NCBI RefSeq assembly: GCF_001888185.1
Contig: NZ_CP016364.1
Span: 1,240,001-1,304,000, forward strand
Reading direction: 5' to 3'
Source of the DNA: Phaeobacter porticola
GTDB lineage: Bacteria > Pseudomonadota > Alphaproteobacteria > Rhodobacterales > Rhodobacteraceae
Length of the DNA: 64,000 bases
Part shown: positions 52,704-60,889 of the stretch, piece by piece
How positions within the stretch are numbered: the first letter of the stretch is position 1
Layout of the letters: the number at the start of each line of letters is the position of its first letter
Notes under the pieces: model-generated
Seen by the model: the letters and a program-made list of their open reading frames with translations, nothing else
Told to the model about the DNA's origin: nothing
The model's database searches: none
Position numbers and translations under genes: made by a program

Positions 52704-53102
52704 ATGCCCACAGTAAACGTGCAACCCGACGGCTGGAAACCAGCAAAAGGCTATGCGAATGGCATGATTGGTGAGGGGCGGATGTTGTTTGTAGGCGGTC
52801 AGATTGGCTGGAACGCGCAGCAAGAGTTCGAAACCGAAGACTTTATTGGCCAGATGACACAAGCCCTGAAAAATATCCTTGCCGTTGTGCAAGAGGCGGA
52901 TGGACAGGCCAGCGATATCACCCGACTGACATGGTATGTAACCGACAAGGCAGAGTATCTGGCGCATCAATCCGAGGTTGGTGCGGCCTATCGTGCGGTG
53001 ATGGGCTATCATTTCCCGGCGATGACGATGGTCGTTGTGGCGGGTCTGGTGGAAGATCAGGCCAAGATCGAAATCGAAGCCACTGCGATGCTGTCACAGT
53101 AA
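52704..53102 (+). CDS. RidA-family protein
   Basis: A 132-aa RidA/YjgF-like protein starting after a strong ribosome site (TCAGGAGGCCTAG). Blocks are GYANGMIGEGRMLFVGGQIG, LAVVQEADGQASDITRLTWY and FPAMTMVVVAGLVEDQAKIE. Where RidA has an Arg that binds the substrate carboxylate, this copy has MVVVAGL, so it may act on another substrate. It lies upstream of the pyrimidine genes, where RidA-like RutC proteins function in E. coli, but about 290 bases and an inverted repeat separate it from preT. A link to pyrimidine use is therefore only suggestive. Confidence 0.82.
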   Translation: MPTVNVQPDGWKPAKGYANGMIGEGRMLFVGGQIGWNAQQEFETEDFIGQMTQALKNILAVVQEADGQASDITRLTWYVTDKAEYLAHQSEVGAAYRAVMGYHFPAMTMVVVAGLVEDQAKIEIEATAMLSQ

Positions 53103-53159
53103 TCACAACATCTGCACTTTGTATGCTCAAGCAGGTACATCGTTGCGACAGAAATTAGC

Positions 53160-53189
53160 GCCAGATCTCATCTATAAGCGAGATCTGGC
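53160..53189. other. Perfect inverted repeat after the RidA gene
   Basis: GCCAGATCTC and GAGATCTGGC are perfect ten-base arms around a ten-base loop, 58 bases after the stop. No T run follows, so it may act as a stability element or Rho-dependent end signal. The remaining gap to preT holds the preT promoter region and no gene. Confidence 0.5.
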
Positions 53190-53320
53190 AGGCATCTGCA
53201 GAAAATCACGGGTGAAGAGAAGCCTGCCTAATTTCTAAGCAGCCATGATTTAGGTTGTGTTTGCATGTGCTTATCAGCCGTTCCTTATTGGGGCGGTATT
53301 TTTTTTACCATCTTCAATTT

Positions 53321-53336
53321 TTTACCAGTTGATAAA
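53321..53336. promoter_or_regulatory. RutR-box-like sequence before preT
   Basis: TTTACCAGTTGATAAA agrees with TTGACCA-N2-TGGTCAA at 11 of 14 fixed positions and has the same central GT as the perfect site at 56960. It lies 56 bases before the preT start, a natural position for control by the TetR regulator of this cluster. Confidence 0.5.
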
Positions 53337-53392
53337 AAATCAAACTGTGGCACTCTGGTTTGCATAACAAAACACATCCAGGGAGACACCCA

Positions 53393-54727
53393 ATGGCGAC
53401 CAGCCATCAGGCATCCGGCATTCAGGCAGGGCGTTTGTCCGCCTCAGAAATTGCCGATAACTTTGGAGATCTGCATCCGCAATATGAGGCGCATGAGGCG
53501 GCAGTGGCAGCGGATCGCTGCTATTTCTGCTATGACGCGCCCTGTATCAATGCATGTCCCACATCCATCGATATTCCTCAGTTTATCCGTGAAATCCAGA
53601 CTGGTCACCCTGCGGCAGCGGCCAAGACCATTCTGGAGCAGAACATTCTTGGCGGTATGTGCGCGCGCGTTTGCCCGACTGAAACACTCTGCGAAGAAGC
53701 CTGCGTCCGCGAAGCAGCCGAAGGCAAGCCGGTTGAGATTGGTCGCTTGCAACGTCATGCGACCGATACACTTATGGCCAGAGGCGAGCACCCGTTTTCC
53801 CGCGCAGCTGCAACCGGCAAACGTGTTGCAGTGGTTGGGGCAGGGCCTGCGGGTCTGGCAGCGGCTCATCGTCTGGCGATGCTGGGCCATGACGTCGTGA
53901 TGTATGAGGCCAAGCCCAAGGCGGGTGGCCTGAATGAATTTGGCATCGCGGCCTACAAATCCACTGAGGATTTCGCCAGCCGAGAGGTTGATTGGCTGCT
54001 TCAGATTGGCGGCATTACCATGGAACACGGCAAATCAATTGGCGCTGAGCTGTCACTTGATGCGCTGACGTCAGAGTTTGATGCAGTGTTCCTGTCTATC
54101 GGTCTTGGCGGCGTCAATGCGCTGCGGGCAGAAGGTGAGGACAAGCAGGGCGTCCGTGATGCCGTCGATTTCATTGCCGAATTGCGCCAGGCGGACGATC
54201 TGACGAGTCTGCCAGTGGGCCGCAATGTGGTGGTCATCGGTGGCGGCATGACAGCCGTTGACGCCGCGGTGCAATCCAAGTTGTTGGGTTCTGAAAACGT
54301 CACAATCGCGTATCGTCGCGGTCGCGATGCCATGGGCGCCAGCAAATTTGAACAGGATCTTGCGGCCACCAAAGGCGTGCGCCTGATGTTCAATGTCCAG
54401 CCTGTCGCCGTACATGGAAATGGTGCCTGTGCCGAGATTGAATTGGAATACACCGCCAGTGAAGGCGGTGGGCTGCGCGGAACGGGCGAGACAGTGCGCC
54501 TTGCGGCGGATCAGATCTACAAGGCGATTGGTCAGACGCTGGAGGATCAGCCCGATGCGCTGACGCTTGAAGGGCGCAAGATCAAGGTTGATGCACAAGG
54601 CCGCACCTCTGTCGCCGGGGTCTGGGCCGGAGGCGATTGTGCTTCTGGCGGAGAAGACCTCACCGTGACAGCAGTGGCCGAAGGGCGCGATGCCGCCATG
54701 GATATTCATACCAGCCTGATGGGCTAA
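53393..54727 (+). CDS. preT: Dihydropyrimidine dehydrogenase subunit PreT (NAD-binding, FeS/FAD)
   Basis: PreT (444 aa) supplies electrons for reduction of uracil and thymine to the 5,6-dihydro forms. The N-terminal FeS domain has CYFCYDAPCINACPTSIDIP and CARVCPTETLCEEACVREA. The flavoprotein part has the FAD motif VAVVGAGPAGLAAAHRLAML (about 140) and the NAD motif VVVIGGGMTAVDAAVQSKLL (about 280), ending with VAGVWAGGDCASGGEDLTVT. The ATG at 53393 follows CAGGGAGACACCC. It precedes preA by 53 bases with a hairpin between them; together they equal mammalian DPD. A RutR-like box lies upstream. Confidence 0.95.
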   Translation: MATSHQASGIQAGRLSASEIADNFGDLHPQYEAHEAAVAADRCYFCYDAPCINACPTSIDIPQFIREIQTGHPAAAAKTILEQNILGGMCARVCPTETLCEEACVREAAEGKPVEIGRLQRHATDTLMARGEHPFSRAAATGKRVAVVGAGPAGLAAAHRLAMLGHDVVMYEAKPKAGGLNEFGIAAYKSTEDFASREVDWLLQIGGITMEHGKSIGAELSLDALTSEFDAVFLSIGLGGVNALRAEGEDKQGVRDAVDFIAELRQADDLTSLPVGRNVVVIGGGMTAVDAAVQSKLLGSENVTIAYRRGRDAMGASKFEQDLAATKGVRLMFNVQPVAVHGNGACAEIELEYTASEGGGLRGTGETVRLAADQIYKAIGQTLEDQPDALTLEGRKIKVDAQGRTSVAGVWAGGDCASGGEDLTVTAVAEGRDAAMDIHTSLMG

Positions 54728-54734
54728 GCCCACA

Positions 54735-54756
54735 GCAGGGCCAGATCCGGCCCTGC
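54735..54756 (+). other. Hairpin between preT and preA
   Basis: GCAGGGCC and GGCCCTGC form a perfect eight-pair stem with a six-base loop (AGATCC) in the 53-base gap, without a T run. Message processing or stability is the likely role. Confidence 0.45.
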
Positions 54757-54780
54757 CTTGCCAGTGTAAGGAACAGACAA

Positions 54781-56085
54781 ATGGCTGATCTAACAGCAGA
54801 TTTTCTGGGGATTAAATCTCCGAACCCGTTCTGGCTCGCTTCTGCGCCGCCAACGGACAAAGAATACAACGTGCGCCGTGCGTTTGAGGCGGGCTGGGGA
54901 GGGGTAGTCTGGAAGACCCTCGGCTCCGAAGGTCCGCCCGTGGTCAACGTGAACGGCCCACGTTATGGTGCCATCTGGGGCGCGGATCGTCGGCTCCTCG
55001 GGCTCAACAATATCGAGCTGATCACCGACCGCCCGCTGGAGGTGAACCTGGAAGAAATCACCCGTGTGAAGAAAGACTACCCGGATCGCGCCATCATCGT
55101 CTCCCTGATGGTGCCCTGTGAAGAGCAGGCGTGGAAGGACATCCTGCCGCGTGTCGAAGCCACCGGGGCCGACGGCATTGAACTGAACTTCGGCTGCCCG
55201 CATGGGATGGCGGAACGTGGTATGGGCTCTGCCGTGGGGCAGGTGCCGGAATACATTCAGATGGTCACGGAATGGTGCAAGAAATACTACTCCAAACCGG
55301 TGATCGTAAAGCTGACGCCGAATATCACTGATATTCGCCAGCCTGCACGTGCGGCCAAGGCTGGCGGGGCAGATGCGGTCAGCTTGATCAACACCATTAA
55401 CTCCATCGTGTCAGTAAATCTGGATGCCATGGCACCAGAGCCGACCATTGGCGACAAGGGTACACACGGCGGTTATTGCGGTCCGGCGGTGAAGCCGATC
55501 GCGCTGAATATGGTGGCCGAAATTGCCCGTTGCCCGCAAACCCATGGTCTGCCGATTTCGGCCATCGGCGGCGTTACCACCTGGCGCGACGCGGCGGAGT
55601 TCATGACCATGGGCGCTGGCAATGTGCAGGTCTGCACCGCCGCCATGACCTATGGCTTCAATGTGGTGAAGGAGATGATCTCTGGCCTGAACCAGTGGAT
55701 GGACGACAAAGGCTATGACCGACTGGATGATTTCGTCGGCAAAGCTGTCCCCAATGTCACCGACTGGCAGTATCTGGACCTGAACTATATCGCCAAGGCA
55801 AAGATCAATCAGGATGATTGCATCAAATGCGGCCGCTGCTTTGCCGCTTGCGAAGACACCTCGCATCAGGCCATCGCAATGAGCGAAGACCGGGTCTTTA
55901 CCGTCAAGGATGACGAATGTGTGGCCTGTAACCTCTGTGTCAATGTTTGCCCGGTCGAAGGCTGCATAACTATGGAAGAGCTGCCCGTTGGCCAGATTGA
56001 TGAGCGTACCGGAAAGGTGGTCTCGGACGACTACGCCAACTGGACCACACATCCCAACAACCCGTCAGCAACTGCGGCGGAGTGA
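54781..56085 (+). CDS. preA: Dihydropyrimidine dehydrogenase subunit PreA (catalytic)
   Basis: PreA (434 aa) holds the FMN TIM-barrel where uracil or thymine is reduced, with the catalytic Cys in IELNFGCPHGMAERGMG and the substrate loop VKLTPNITDIRQPARAAKAG. The C-terminal domain carries two 4Fe-4S clusters: CIKCGRCFAACEDTSHQ and CVACNLCVNVCPVEGC. The ATG at 54781 follows AAGGAACAGACAA; the upstream open frame overlaps preT and is rejected. With preT it forms the first enzyme of the reductive pyrimidine pathway. A bidirectional terminator closes it off from the convergent regulator gene. Confidence 0.96.
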   Translation: MADLTADFLGIKSPNPFWLASAPPTDKEYNVRRAFEAGWGGVVWKTLGSEGPPVVNVNGPRYGAIWGADRRLLGLNNIELITDRPLEVNLEEITRVKKDYPDRAIIVSLMVPCEEQAWKDILPRVEATGADGIELNFGCPHGMAERGMGSAVGQVPEYIQMVTEWCKKYYSKPVIVKLTPNITDIRQPARAAKAGGADAVSLINTINSIVSVNLDAMAPEPTIGDKGTHGGYCGPAVKPIALNMVAEIARCPQTHGLPISAIGGVTTWRDAAEFMTMGAGNVQVCTAAMTYGFNVVKEMISGLNQWMDDKGYDRLDDFVGKAVPNVTDWQYLDLNYIAKAKINQDDCIKCGRCFAACEDTSHQAIAMSEDRVFTVKDDECVACNLCVNVCPVEGCITMEELPVGQIDERTGKVVSDDYANWTTHPNNPSATAAE

Positions 56086-56142
56086 TCGCGAGGCGCCGAC
56101 CACGTATCTGGTCGGGCTTCTTCTCCGCTTAAGAGTATAGAA

Positions 56143-56172
56143 AAACGGCGCGTTCCATAGGACGCGCCGTTT
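56143..56172. terminator. Bidirectional terminator between preA and the TetR gene
   Basis: An eleven-pair GC-rich stem (AAACGGCGCGT with ACGCGCCGTTT) with an eight-base loop has A residues on its left and TTT on its right, so it can end transcripts from both convergent genes. Confidence 0.8.
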
Positions 56173-56199
56173 CCCTTTGTTTTTAGAGAAAGTGACGTG

Positions 56200-56820
56200 T
56201 CAGCCCACGATTGACGGGGTGAGCATACGGCGAAACATGCGGTCCAGATGCTCTGGTGCCGCATCAAACGGATCTTCATCGCTCATCAACGTCCGCACCT
56301 GGACATCGAAATCGGCGTAGTGTTGCGTCAGGGACCAGACCGAAAACAACAGGTGTTTCGGATGGGTCGGGTTCAGCTTGCCAGCGCTCATCCAGCCTTC
56401 GATCAGATTCGCTTTTTCTTCCAGCAGAGGTTTCAGATCCTTGGACAGGGTGTCCAGCATTCGCGGCGCACCCTGCACGATCTCATTGGCAAATAGCCGA
56501 CTTTCGCGTGGGAAGTCCCGGCTCATCTGCAATTTGCGCTGTACATAGGCCAGCAGTTCTTCCAGCGGATCGCCCGCAGGATCTATCGCGCGCAGCGGGT
56601 CAAGCCATGTGTCCAGAAGCCCAGACAGTAGTTCGGTGAAAATCGCTTCTTTGGAGGGGAAATAATAGAGCAGATTGGGTTTGCTTAGCCCGGCGGCTCG
56701 GGCGATCTGATCGACTGTTGCACCACGGAACCCGTGATTTGAAAATACCTCAAGTGCGGCCTCAAGAATGGTGGCGCGATTCTTTTTCTGAATGCGGGTC
56801 GGGTTGCGATCTTTGGGCAT
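56200..56820 (-). CDS. rutR: RutR-like TetR-family regulator of pyrimidine catabolism
   Basis: A TetR-family repressor (206 aa): N-terminal helix-turn-helix with RATILEAALEVFSNHGFRGA, TVDQIARAAGLSKPNLLYYF and PSKEAIFTELLSGLLDTWLD, and a C-terminal ligand domain with RDFPRESRLFANEIVQGAPR and HLLFSVWSLTQHYADFDVQV that matches RutR, the uracil/thymine-sensing regulator. The ATG at 56820 starts the conserved region; a TTG 20 codons upstream lies in the control region. A perfect RutR-type operator is 140 bases upstream, and the pyrimidine genes lie on both sides. Confidence 0.9.
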   Translation of the reverse strand: MPKDRNPTRIQKKNRATILEAALEVFSNHGFRGATVDQIARAAGLSKPNLLYYFPSKEAIFTELLSGLLDTWLDPLRAIDPAGDPLEELLAYVQRKLQMSRDFPRESRLFANEIVQGAPRMLDTLSKDLKPLLEEKANLIEGWMSAGKLNPTHPKHLLFSVWSLTQHYADFDVQVRTLMSDEDPFDAAPEHLDRMFRRMLTPSIVG

Positions 56821-56959
56821 CTGTCTGTTCAGGCTCTCCGTCAGGGCTGCAAAACCGCTGCACGCCCGAATTTTGGTCAACCGGTTTGTGAGATCCGGTA
56901 TTTTCTGATCTTGTTAGACGCAATTTCTTGACTGAATGTCCACCCGTGATAGCCTGAGT

Positions 56960-56975
56960 TTGACCAGTTGGTCAA
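56960..56975. promoter_or_regulatory. RutR operator between rutR and the amidohydrolase gene
   Basis: TTGACCAGTTGGTCAA is a perfect match to the RutR consensus TTGACCA-N2-TGGTCAA. It lies 140 bases before the regulator and 86 before the amidohydrolase start, so it can control both. A lone half-site (TTGGTCAA) occurs at 56873-56880. Confidence 0.88.
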
Positions 56976-57060
56976 ATCATGACCAGCGTTTCAAAGCCAC
57001 CGATACGGCGCAAAGCCGAATGACCTCACGCAAAGTGGGGCAACAGGGAAGGAAGCTGAG

Positions 57061-58311
57061 ATGACGTCGCTTGGACAGAATCTGAAGATCAATAGTGACA
57101 GGCTGTGGGACAGCCTGATGGATATGGCCAAAATCGGCCCCGGCGTGGCGGGTGGCAACAATCGCCAGACCCTCACGGATGAGGATGCCAAAGGGCGCGC
57201 GCTGTTTCAGTCGTGGTGTGAGGCGGCAGGCTGCACGATGGGGCTGGACACGATGGGCAATATGTTTGCCCGGCGGGAAGGAACCGACCCCGATGCGCTG
57301 CCGGTTTATATGGGATCTCATCTGGATACGCAGCCCACAGGGGGCAAATATGACGGTGTCCTTGGGGTGTTGGGCGGGTTGGAAGTTGTCCGCACGCTCA
57401 ATGATCTTGGGATCAAGACCAAACATCCGATTGTCGTGACCAATTGGACCAATGAGGAAGGCACGCGGTTTGCACCTGCGATGCTGGCATCTGGTGTTTT
57501 TGCCGGAAAACACACGCAGGACTGGGCCTACGCGCGCGAAGACGCTGACGGAAAAACATTCGGTGACGAGTTGAAGCGCATCGGCTGGGTCGGTGACGAG
57601 CAGGTTGGCGCCCGCAAGATGCACGCGATGTTTGAGCTGCATATTGAACAAGGGCCAATCCTTGAAGTGGAAAACAAGGATATCGGTGTGGTCACTCATG
57701 GTCAGGGACTGTGGTGGCTGCAATGCACCGTCACGGGCAAGGATGCGCATACCGGCTCCACCCCGATGAACATGCGGGTCAATGCGGGCTTGGGTATGGC
57801 CCGGATGACCGAGGCGGCACATCAGATCGCCATGGCCCATCAACCCCATGCCGTGGGCGCTGTTGGTCACTGCGATGTCTATCCCAATTCACGCAATGTG
57901 ATCCCTGGAAAGGTGGTTTTCACCGTCGATTTCCGGTCTCCGGATTTGGAGAAACTGACCTCCATGCGGGCGCAATATGAGGTGAAGGCGAAGGAAATCG
58001 CTGATGAGCTTGGCCTTGGACTTGAGATTGAGCCGGTCGGACATTTTGATCCTGTCACCTTTGACGAGGGCTGCGTGAGCGCGGTGCGCTCCGCCGCTGA
58101 GCGGCTGGGCTATAGCCATACGGATATCGTCTCCGGCGCCGGGCATGATGCCTGCTGGATCAACGATCTGGCCCCGACCGCGATGATCATGTGTCCTTGC
58201 GTCGGAGGGCTAAGCCACAACGAGGCTGAGGATATTTCCAAGGATTGGGCCGCAGCTGGAACCGATGTGATGTTGCACGCTGTGCTGGAAACGGCGGAGA
58301 TTGTCGCATAG
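57061..58311 (+). CDS. M20-family beta-ureidopropionase / N-carbamoyl amino acid amidohydrolase
   Basis: The protein (416 aa) is a dinuclear zinc amidohydrolase of the AmaB/HyuC/allantoate amidohydrolase group: metal motifs YMGSHLDTQPTGGKYDGVLG, WTNEEGTRFAPAMLASGVF, ELHIEQGPILEVENKDIGVV and the C-terminal GAGHDACWINDLAPTAMIM with VGGLSHNEAEDI. In this cluster it would cleave N-carbamoyl-beta-alanine (or the methyl form from thymine) to the beta-amino acid, CO2 and ammonia, the third step of the reductive pathway. The RutR operator is just upstream. The gene is 127 bases before dihydropyrimidinase. Confidence 0.93.
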   Translation: MTSLGQNLKINSDRLWDSLMDMAKIGPGVAGGNNRQTLTDEDAKGRALFQSWCEAAGCTMGLDTMGNMFARREGTDPDALPVYMGSHLDTQPTGGKYDGVLGVLGGLEVVRTLNDLGIKTKHPIVVTNWTNEEGTRFAPAMLASGVFAGKHTQDWAYAREDADGKTFGDELKRIGWVGDEQVGARKMHAMFELHIEQGPILEVENKDIGVVTHGQGLWWLQCTVTGKDAHTGSTPMNMRVNAGLGMARMTEAAHQIAMAHQPHAVGAVGHCDVYPNSRNVIPGKVVFTVDFRSPDLEKLTSMRAQYEVKAKEIADELGLGLEIEPVGHFDPVTFDEGCVSAVRSAAERLGYSHTDIVSGAGHDACWINDLAPTAMIMCPCVGGLSHNEAEDISKDWAAAGTDVMLHAVLETAEIVA

Positions 58312-58324
58312 GGGCGCTGCCCCC

Positions 58325-58369
58325 GTCGCGCGCTGCGCGACTTCCCCGGGATATTTGGGCCAGAAGAAG
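58325..58369 (+). repeat. Recurrent intergenic element, copy 1
   Basis: After the amidohydrolase stop, a short stem (GTCGCGC-GCT-GCGCGAC) is followed by CCGGGATATTTGGGCCAGAA and GAAG. A related sequence lies at 61850-61882 after the first permease gene. From general knowledge, a stem followed by GG(A/G)TATTT and a purine-rich end recurs after genes in Rhodobacteraceae. Confidence 0.45.
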
Positions 58370-58438
58370 CCTTCCGGTCGGGGACAGACCGACAAGATAT
58401 GATGCGGCAATGACCGCGCTCTCACAGGGAGACAGATT

Positions 58439-59893
58439 ATGACGAAAGTCATCCGAAACGGCACCGTTGTGACCGCAGATCTGACCTATAAGGCGGATGT
58501 GCTGATCGAGAACGGTGTGATCACCGAAATCGGCCCAAACCTGAAAGGCGACGAGGAGCTGGACGCCTCTGGCTGCTACGTGATGCCGGGCGGGATCGAT
58601 CCGCATACGCATTTGGAGATGCCCTTCATGGGCACCTATTCGTCGGATGATTTTGAGTCCGGCACTCGGGCGGGGTTGGCAGGTGGCACCACTATGGTGG
58701 TGGATTTTGCGCTGCCCAATCCGGGTGAGAGCCTGCTGGACGCGCTCAAGCGCTGGGACAATAAATCCACCCGTGCGAACTGCGACTACTCCTTTCACAT
58801 GGCGGTGACATGGTGGGGGGAGCAGGTCTTTGACGATATGAAGACCGTCATTGAAACGCGGGGCATCAACACCTTCAAACACTTCATGGCCTATAAGGGC
58901 GCGTTGATGGTAAATGATGATGAACTGTATGCCTCCTTCCAGCGGTTGTCGGAGCTGGGCGGTATTGCCATGGTGCATGCCGAAAACGGCGATGTGGTGG
59001 CCGAATTGTCGGCCAAGCTCTTGGCGGAGGGCAACAATGGTCCCGAGGCGCATGCCTATTCCCGCCCGCCGCAGGTGGAGGGCGAGGCCACCAACCGCGC
59101 CATCATGATTGCCGATATGGCTGGCGTGCCGCTTTATGTGGTGCATACCTCCTGCGAAGACAGCCACGAGGCCATTCGCCGTGCCCGCATGCAGGGCAAA
59201 CGTGTCTGGGGCGAGCCGCTCATTCAGCATCTGACACTGGATGAGAGTGAGTATTTCAACTCCGATTGGGACCATGCCGCGCGCCGAGTGATGTCGCCGC
59301 CGTTCCGCAACAAACAGCATCAGGACAGTCTTTGGGCGGGGCTTCAGTCCGGGTCGTTGTCGGTGGTGGCGACGGATCACTGCGCGTTTTCGACTGAGCA
59401 GAAACGCTATGGTGTGGGTGATTTCACGAAGATTCCCAACGGCACCGGCGGGCTGGAAGACCGGATGCCGATGCTTTGGACCCATGGGGTGGAAACAGGC
59501 CGGCTGACACCCAATGAATTTGTCGCAGTGACATCAACTAATATCGCCAAGATATTGAATTGCTATCCCAAAAAGGGCGCAGTTCTGGTTGGCGCTGATG
59601 CGGATCTCGTTGTCTGGGATCCGGCAAAGACCAAGACGATTTCGGCGGCATCGCAACAATCGGCAATTGATTACAACGTGTTTGAGGGCAAAGAGATCAA
59701 AGGTCTGCCCAGATATACCCTGACACGGGGCCATGTGGCGGTTCATGACGGGGAAATCCGTTGTCAGGAAGGCCATGGTAAATTTGTGGAACGCGAGGCC
59801 AATACCACCGTGAACAAGGCGCTATCGACCTGGAAAGATTTGACTGCGCCGCGTCCGGTGGCGCGGTCGGGCATTCCGGCGACAGGTGTGTAA
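58439..59893 (+). CDS. hydA: Dihydropyrimidinase (hydantoinase)
   Basis: A 484-aa cyclic amidohydrolase of the dihydropyrimidinase family that opens dihydrouracil or dihydrothymine (and hydantoins) to the N-carbamoyl beta-amino acid. The metal site is seen in MPGGIDPHTHLEMPFMG, the carboxylated Lys in NTFKHFMAYKGALMVNDDE, HAENGDVVAE, YVVHTSCEDSHEAIRRA and the Asp in VVATDHCAFSTEQK. The ATG follows a GGGAGACAG ribosome site. It is the second enzyme of the pathway, between the amidohydrolase and the importer genes, and is followed by a terminator-like hairpin. Confidence 0.96.
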   Translation: MTKVIRNGTVVTADLTYKADVLIENGVITEIGPNLKGDEELDASGCYVMPGGIDPHTHLEMPFMGTYSSDDFESGTRAGLAGGTTMVVDFALPNPGESLLDALKRWDNKSTRANCDYSFHMAVTWWGEQVFDDMKTVIETRGINTFKHFMAYKGALMVNDDELYASFQRLSELGGIAMVHAENGDVVAELSAKLLAEGNNGPEAHAYSRPPQVEGEATNRAIMIADMAGVPLYVVHTSCEDSHEAIRRARMQGKRVWGEPLIQHLTLDESEYFNSDWDHAARRVMSPPFRNKQHQDSLWAGLQSGSLSVVATDHCAFSTEQKRYGVGDFTKIPNGTGGLEDRMPMLWTHGVETGRLTPNEFVAVTSTNIAKILNCYPKKGAVLVGADADLVVWDPAKTKTISAASQQSAIDYNVFEGKEIKGLPRYTLTRGHVAVHDGEIRCQEGHGKFVEREANTTVNKALSTWKDLTAPRPVARSGIPATGV

Positions 59894-59900
59894 TTCAGGG

Positions 59901-59930
59901 ACGGGCTGCCAGCATTGGCGGCCCGTTTTC
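59901..59930 (+). terminator. Terminator-like hairpin after dihydropyrimidinase
   Basis: A ten-pair stem (ACGGGCTGCC with GGCGGCCCGT, one G-T pair, loop AGCATT) is followed by TTTTCC, seven bases after the stop. It may be an intrinsic terminator or a partial stop before the importer genes. Confidence 0.75.
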
Positions 59931-59953
59931 CTGCGTGAAATTGAGGCGAAGAA

Positions 59954-60793
59954 ATGAACATGGAAACGACCACCCAGGCCCTCCACCCCCAGGCCGCCGC
60001 TTCCGAGACCACCCTGCAATCCAGTGTCATCGAGGCGAAAGAACTTGATCTGACATTTCAGACTGGGGATGGGCCGGTTCATGCGTTGAAAGATGTGAAT
60101 CTGACCATCAATAAGGGCGACTTCGTCTCCTTTATTGGCCCCTCTGGTTGTGGCAAGACCACGTTTCTGCGGTGTATCGCAGGACTGGAACAGCCCACCG
60201 GTGGCAGCTTGAGCGTTAATGGTATGACGCCGGATGAGGCACGGCGAAACCGGGCGTACGGCTATGTGTTTCAGGCCGCAGGGCTGTATCCGTGGCGCAG
60301 CATTGCCAAGAATATCAAGCTGCCGCTGGAGATCATGGGCTATTCAAAGGCGGAGCAGAACAAGCGGGTTGACCGGGTGCTTGAGCTGGTCGAGCTGGCA
60401 GGATTTGGTGGAAAATACCCGTGGCAGCTGTCAGGGGGGATGCAGCAGCGGGCAAGCATTGCGCGCGCCTTGGCCTTTGATGCCGATATTCTTTTGATGG
60501 ATGAGCCTTTTGGCGCCTTGGATGAGATTGTACGAGATCATCTGAACGAGCAGCTTCTTAAACTGTGGGCGCGCACCAACAAGACTATTGGCTTTGTCAC
60601 CCATTCAATCCCTGAAGCGGTTTACCTCTCGACCAAGATCGTGGTGATGTCCCCGCGTCCCGGCCGTATTCACGATGTGATTGACAGCCCTTTGCCCAAA
60701 GAGCGGCCGCTCGATATCCGCGACAGCCAGGCATTTATCGACATTGCCCACCGCGTGCGCGATGGGCTGCGTGCGGGGCATTCAGATGAGTGA
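59954..60793 (+). CDS. ABC importer ATPase, SsuB/ThiZ/RiboX type
   Basis: The 279-aa ATPase has Walker A FIGPSGCGKTTFLRCIAGLE, the signature LSGGMQQRASIARAL and Walker B ILLMDEPFGALDEIVRDHLN. The D-loop form and the C-terminal HSIPEAVYLSTKIVVMSPRP are typical of the nitrate/sulfonate/taurine and pyrimidine-precursor importers. It lies after the catabolic genes and before two permeases, so it energises import of the substrate of this regulon, probably a pyrimidine, hydantoin or ureido compound. Confidence 0.92.
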   Translation: MNMETTTQALHPQAAASETTLQSSVIEAKELDLTFQTGDGPVHALKDVNLTINKGDFVSFIGPSGCGKTTFLRCIAGLEQPTGGSLSVNGMTPDEARRNRAYGYVFQAAGLYPWRSIAKNIKLPLEIMGYSKAEQNKRVDRVLELVELAGFGGKYPWQLSGGMQQRASIARALAFDADILLMDEPFGALDEIVRDHLNEQLLKLWARTNKTIGFVTHSIPEAVYLSTKIVVMSPRPGRIHDVIDSPLPKERPLDIRDSQAFIDIAHRVRDGLRAGHSDE

Positions 60794-60889
60794 TTTGTAC
60801 AGATTCAAGTGCGGTGCCTCAGGCGATCTGTGTGACAGCGACCTCGCCGAACCTAGGCGGATAGCGGCGGGTGCGGGAGGGTGTGGGCA

